From Leisingera caerulea DSM 24564 (GTDB lineage: Bacteria > Pseudomonadota > Alphaproteobacteria > Rhodobacterales > Rhodobacteraceae): DNA of 64,000 nucleotides. Positions 62,395-64,000 of the stretch are shown in pieces; positions within the stretch are counted from its first letter, which is position 1; each line of letters starts with the position of its first letter. The notes beneath the pieces were generated by a model, which was given only the letters and a program-made list of their open reading frames with translations, ran no database searches and was not told where the DNA came from. The position numbers and the translations under genes were made by a program. The stretch spans positions 3,419,217-3,483,216 of the forward strand of contig NZ_KI421513.1 of the NCBI RefSeq assembly GCF_000473325.1, written 5' to 3'.

Positions 62395-63282
62395 ATGCGC
62401 CAATGGCTCTCCATAGCTGCAACCCTGCTGGTGATCGGCCTGTCCCCCGGGCCTGCAAACGCCGGCTGTGCCGTCCACCGCGACCTGTCGGATCTGCACC
62501 GGGCAACCAAGGGGTTTCTCTCCTATCTCAGCACCGGCAAGGCGGCGTACAGCGTGCAGCATCTGCGCAGCTGGATCAGCGCGAATCCGCCTGCGCCGCT
62601 GCGGCAGCGCATGCGTGCGGTGGGGATTCAATCCGTTGAGCCCGGCACGATGGAGCTGCTGAAAAAGCAAACGATGGTGCTGCAGATTCTCGACAGCCAG
62701 GGCCGCGCCGCGGCGCTGGAAAGCGCCCGGCACATGGGCATCCAGGATCTGGCCACGGAATTCGGCATCCGGGTCGAGGCCCTGCCCTGCGACCAGGTCA
62801 AGGACGACGGCGACGGCAGCAAGCTGGTTGCGATCAATGCCGCGGACGCGCGCCAGCGCCAGCAGATCATCAATGCCGCCATCGCCTGGGTGTCCTTTCT
62901 GGTGCTGGGCGGCAGCGTGCTGTATTTCCTCGACCGGATCGGCATCCGCAAGATCCGCCGCACCAAACGCTATCCCTGCTCGGTGCCATGCGTGCTGCAG
63001 GCCGGCGGCCGGACGGTGCCGGCCCACCTGGTCGACCTGAGCCGGGCCGGCGCCAAGGTGCGCCCCGATGCCCCGTGCGAAATTGCGTCCCGGGTGACCC
63101 TCAGTTTCGGCGGCTATACCCTGGATGCCAGCGTGCGGTGGCAGACGGCTGACTATTTCGGTGTCAAGTTCTCCAGGGATTTCAACTTCCTGCAGCTGCA
63201 TCGCCTGCTGGAAGCCTTCCCGCTGGAAGATGAGGACGGCCCGCCGCGGGCAGCGCGGATGCCGCCCGGACTGGGGATCTAG
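62395..63282 (+). CDS. Secreted-sensor-like membrane protein with C-terminal PilZ domain
   Basis: A 295-residue protein. A signal peptide (MRQWLSIAATLLVIGLSPGP, cleavage after ANA) is followed by an extracytoplasmic helical domain bounded by two cysteines (GCAVHRDLSDL, then VEALPCDQV). A transmembrane helix lies at about residues 163-185. The cytoplasmic PilZ domain has RRTKRYPCSVPC (an RxxxR-like motif) and DLSRAGAKVRP (the D/NxSxxG motif) for binding cyclic-di-GMP. It probably links an external signal to c-di-GMP. A second, similar gene follows at 63522. Confidence 0.82.
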   Translation: MRQWLSIAATLLVIGLSPGPANAGCAVHRDLSDLHRATKGFLSYLSTGKAAYSVQHLRSWISANPPAPLRQRMRAVGIQSVEPGTMELLKKQTMVLQILDSQGRAAALESARHMGIQDLATEFGIRVEALPCDQVKDDGDGSKLVAINAADARQRQQIINAAIAWVSFLVLGGSVLYFLDRIGIRKIRRTKRYPCSVPCVLQAGGRTVPAHLVDLSRAGAKVRPDAPCEIASRVTLSFGGYTLDASVRWQTADYFGVKFSRDFNFLQLHRLLEAFPLEDEDGPPRAARMPPGLGI

Positions 63283-63521
63283 CAGCCGCAGCCCGGCCCC
63301 CGCGGCGCAATGCCCGCCGTCTGCCGCCTGTGCAGCATTCCATGACGAAAACGGGCGCCCCTGCAGCAGCAGGACCGCCCGGTTTCCTGACTGGGCGAAC
63401 CTGCCTGACCGGACGGCCGCGGATAAGATTTAACGGAAGTTTGCTGCGTCCGCTTGCCGTGCATTAAGACGGGCAAGATATACCCGGAGGGGATCGCTAC
63501 ACAGTTTCTCGAGTCGCCCGG

Positions 63522-64000
63522 ATGCCCGCCAAGCCCATCATTTTTTCAGCCGCCGCAGCCCTGATCCTTGCCCTGGGCGGCACAGCGGCGGCCGCTGCGC
63601 CCTCCGCCTCCCGCGCGACCTGCATGCTGCTGTCGGATCTTGTGATGATGCAGCATCAGATGCGCCAGTTTCACGAGATGCTGAAAACCGGGAATGATAC
63701 CGGCGAAGCCCGCAGATTGCGCAACTGGCTGGTTGACCATCCCCAGGTGGACCTGCGCATCCGGCTGCGCCGGGCCGGGATGCAGAGCTATGAGCGGTCC
63801 ACGCTGGATTTGATCACCCGCTACAAAAGCCTGCTGGAAATCCAACGCAGGCACGGTCGCAGAAAGGCCGCGGCAAATGCACAACGCCGGGGCACTGAAG
63901 CGCTGTTGCAGATTTATGCTGCGCGCATTGTGCCCCTGCCCTGCAACTATGTCCCGCCGCAGGGCACCGCCGGCGCCGCGCTGAGCGGCCTGGGCAAGCT
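63522..64000 (+). CDS. Paralogue of the preceding protein, cut by the window end
   Basis: The frame opens with a signal peptide (IIFSAAAALILALGGTAAAA). It then repeats the layout of the gene before it: a cysteine near the start (RATCMLLSDLVMMQHQMRQF), helices with RLRNWLVDHPQVDLRIRLRR and AGMQSYERSTLDLI, and a closing cysteine (RIVPLPCNYVPP). The matching residues AGxQS, TxxLI/LL and PLPC/ALPC show common ancestry with the periplasmic domain at 62395. A transmembrane segment and PilZ domain may follow beyond the edge. Confidence 0.75.
   Translation, partial: MPAKPIIFSAAAALILALGGTAAAAAPSASRATCMLLSDLVMMQHQMRQFHEMLKTGNDTGEARRLRNWLVDHPQVDLRIRLRRAGMQSYERSTLDLITRYKSLLEIQRRHGRRKAAANAQRRGTEALLQIYAARIVPLPCNYVPPQGTAGAALSGLGK

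Noticed and set aside
1..64000. tRNA, rRNA, tmRNA or CRISPR array
   Set aside because: I looked for TpsiC-loop patterns, rRNA signatures and regularly spaced direct repeats and saw none. A covariance-model scan was not possible.

Overview
The window looks like the chromosome of a Rhodobacterales alphaproteobacterium of the Roseobacter group, with Leisingera, Phaeobacter and Ruegeria relatives the best guess. I base this on high GC with few AT-rich genes, a complete Rhodobacter-type gene transfer agent (GTA) cluster, a pdhA-pdhB-pdhC operon whose E1 beta carries its own lipoyl domain, RTX and Hint-domain type I secretion substrates, an alphaproteobacterial LexA box before uvrA, and roseobacter-type hypothetical genes. 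No tRNA, rRNA, CRISPR array or intact insertion sequence was seen.

Layout. 1-10.6 kb: end of a Hint-domain protein, an RcnB-like secreted protein, an MmyB-type regulator divergent from a small membrane protein with an operator between them, uvrA, two MFS transporters, lpdA and a DUF924 gene. 10.8-24.8 kb: queA, a giant AsmA-like protein, a peroxiredoxin, a DUF455 ferritin-like protein, a winged-helix/RMF-like fusion, an M23 peptidase overlapping a bactofilin, an RTX protein, a DUF3179 protein, two coupled cyclophilins and pgk. 24.8-31.4 kb: an AidB-like acyl-CoA dehydrogenase, ftsB, and the pyruvate dehydrogenase operon with an extra small gene between pdhB and pdhC. 31.4-39.5 kb: an accessory stretch of visibly lower GC with small hypothetical genes, two probable frameshifted genes, a DUF1611/amino-acid-racemase pair, a secreted repeat protein and a Crp/Fnr regulator. 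39.5-42.1 kb: cysK, cysE and a DksA/TraR-type protein. 42.4-57.1 kb: the GTA structural cluster, all on the minus strand, from small terminase to the host-specificity protein. 57.3-64 kb: a VOC protein, rsgA, mltG, fabF, and two tandem paralogous secreted/membrane proteins, the first with a PilZ domain and the second cut by the window end.

How the parts connect. PdhA, PdhB, PdhC and LpdA are the E1, E2 and E3 subunits of one enzyme complex. lpdA lies about 20 kb from the operon, but both carry the same palindrome just before the first gene, so they are probably co-regulated. cysE and cysK perform the two consecutive steps of cysteine synthesis. fabF and mltG are translationally coupled, as are most GTA genes. 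An approximately 85 bp palindromic repeat occurs three times, each time inside the GTA cluster, and one copy lies in frame within the NlpC/P60 gene.

Limits: everything was read by eye. Family assignments rest on recognised motifs, and no alignment, search or folding was run.
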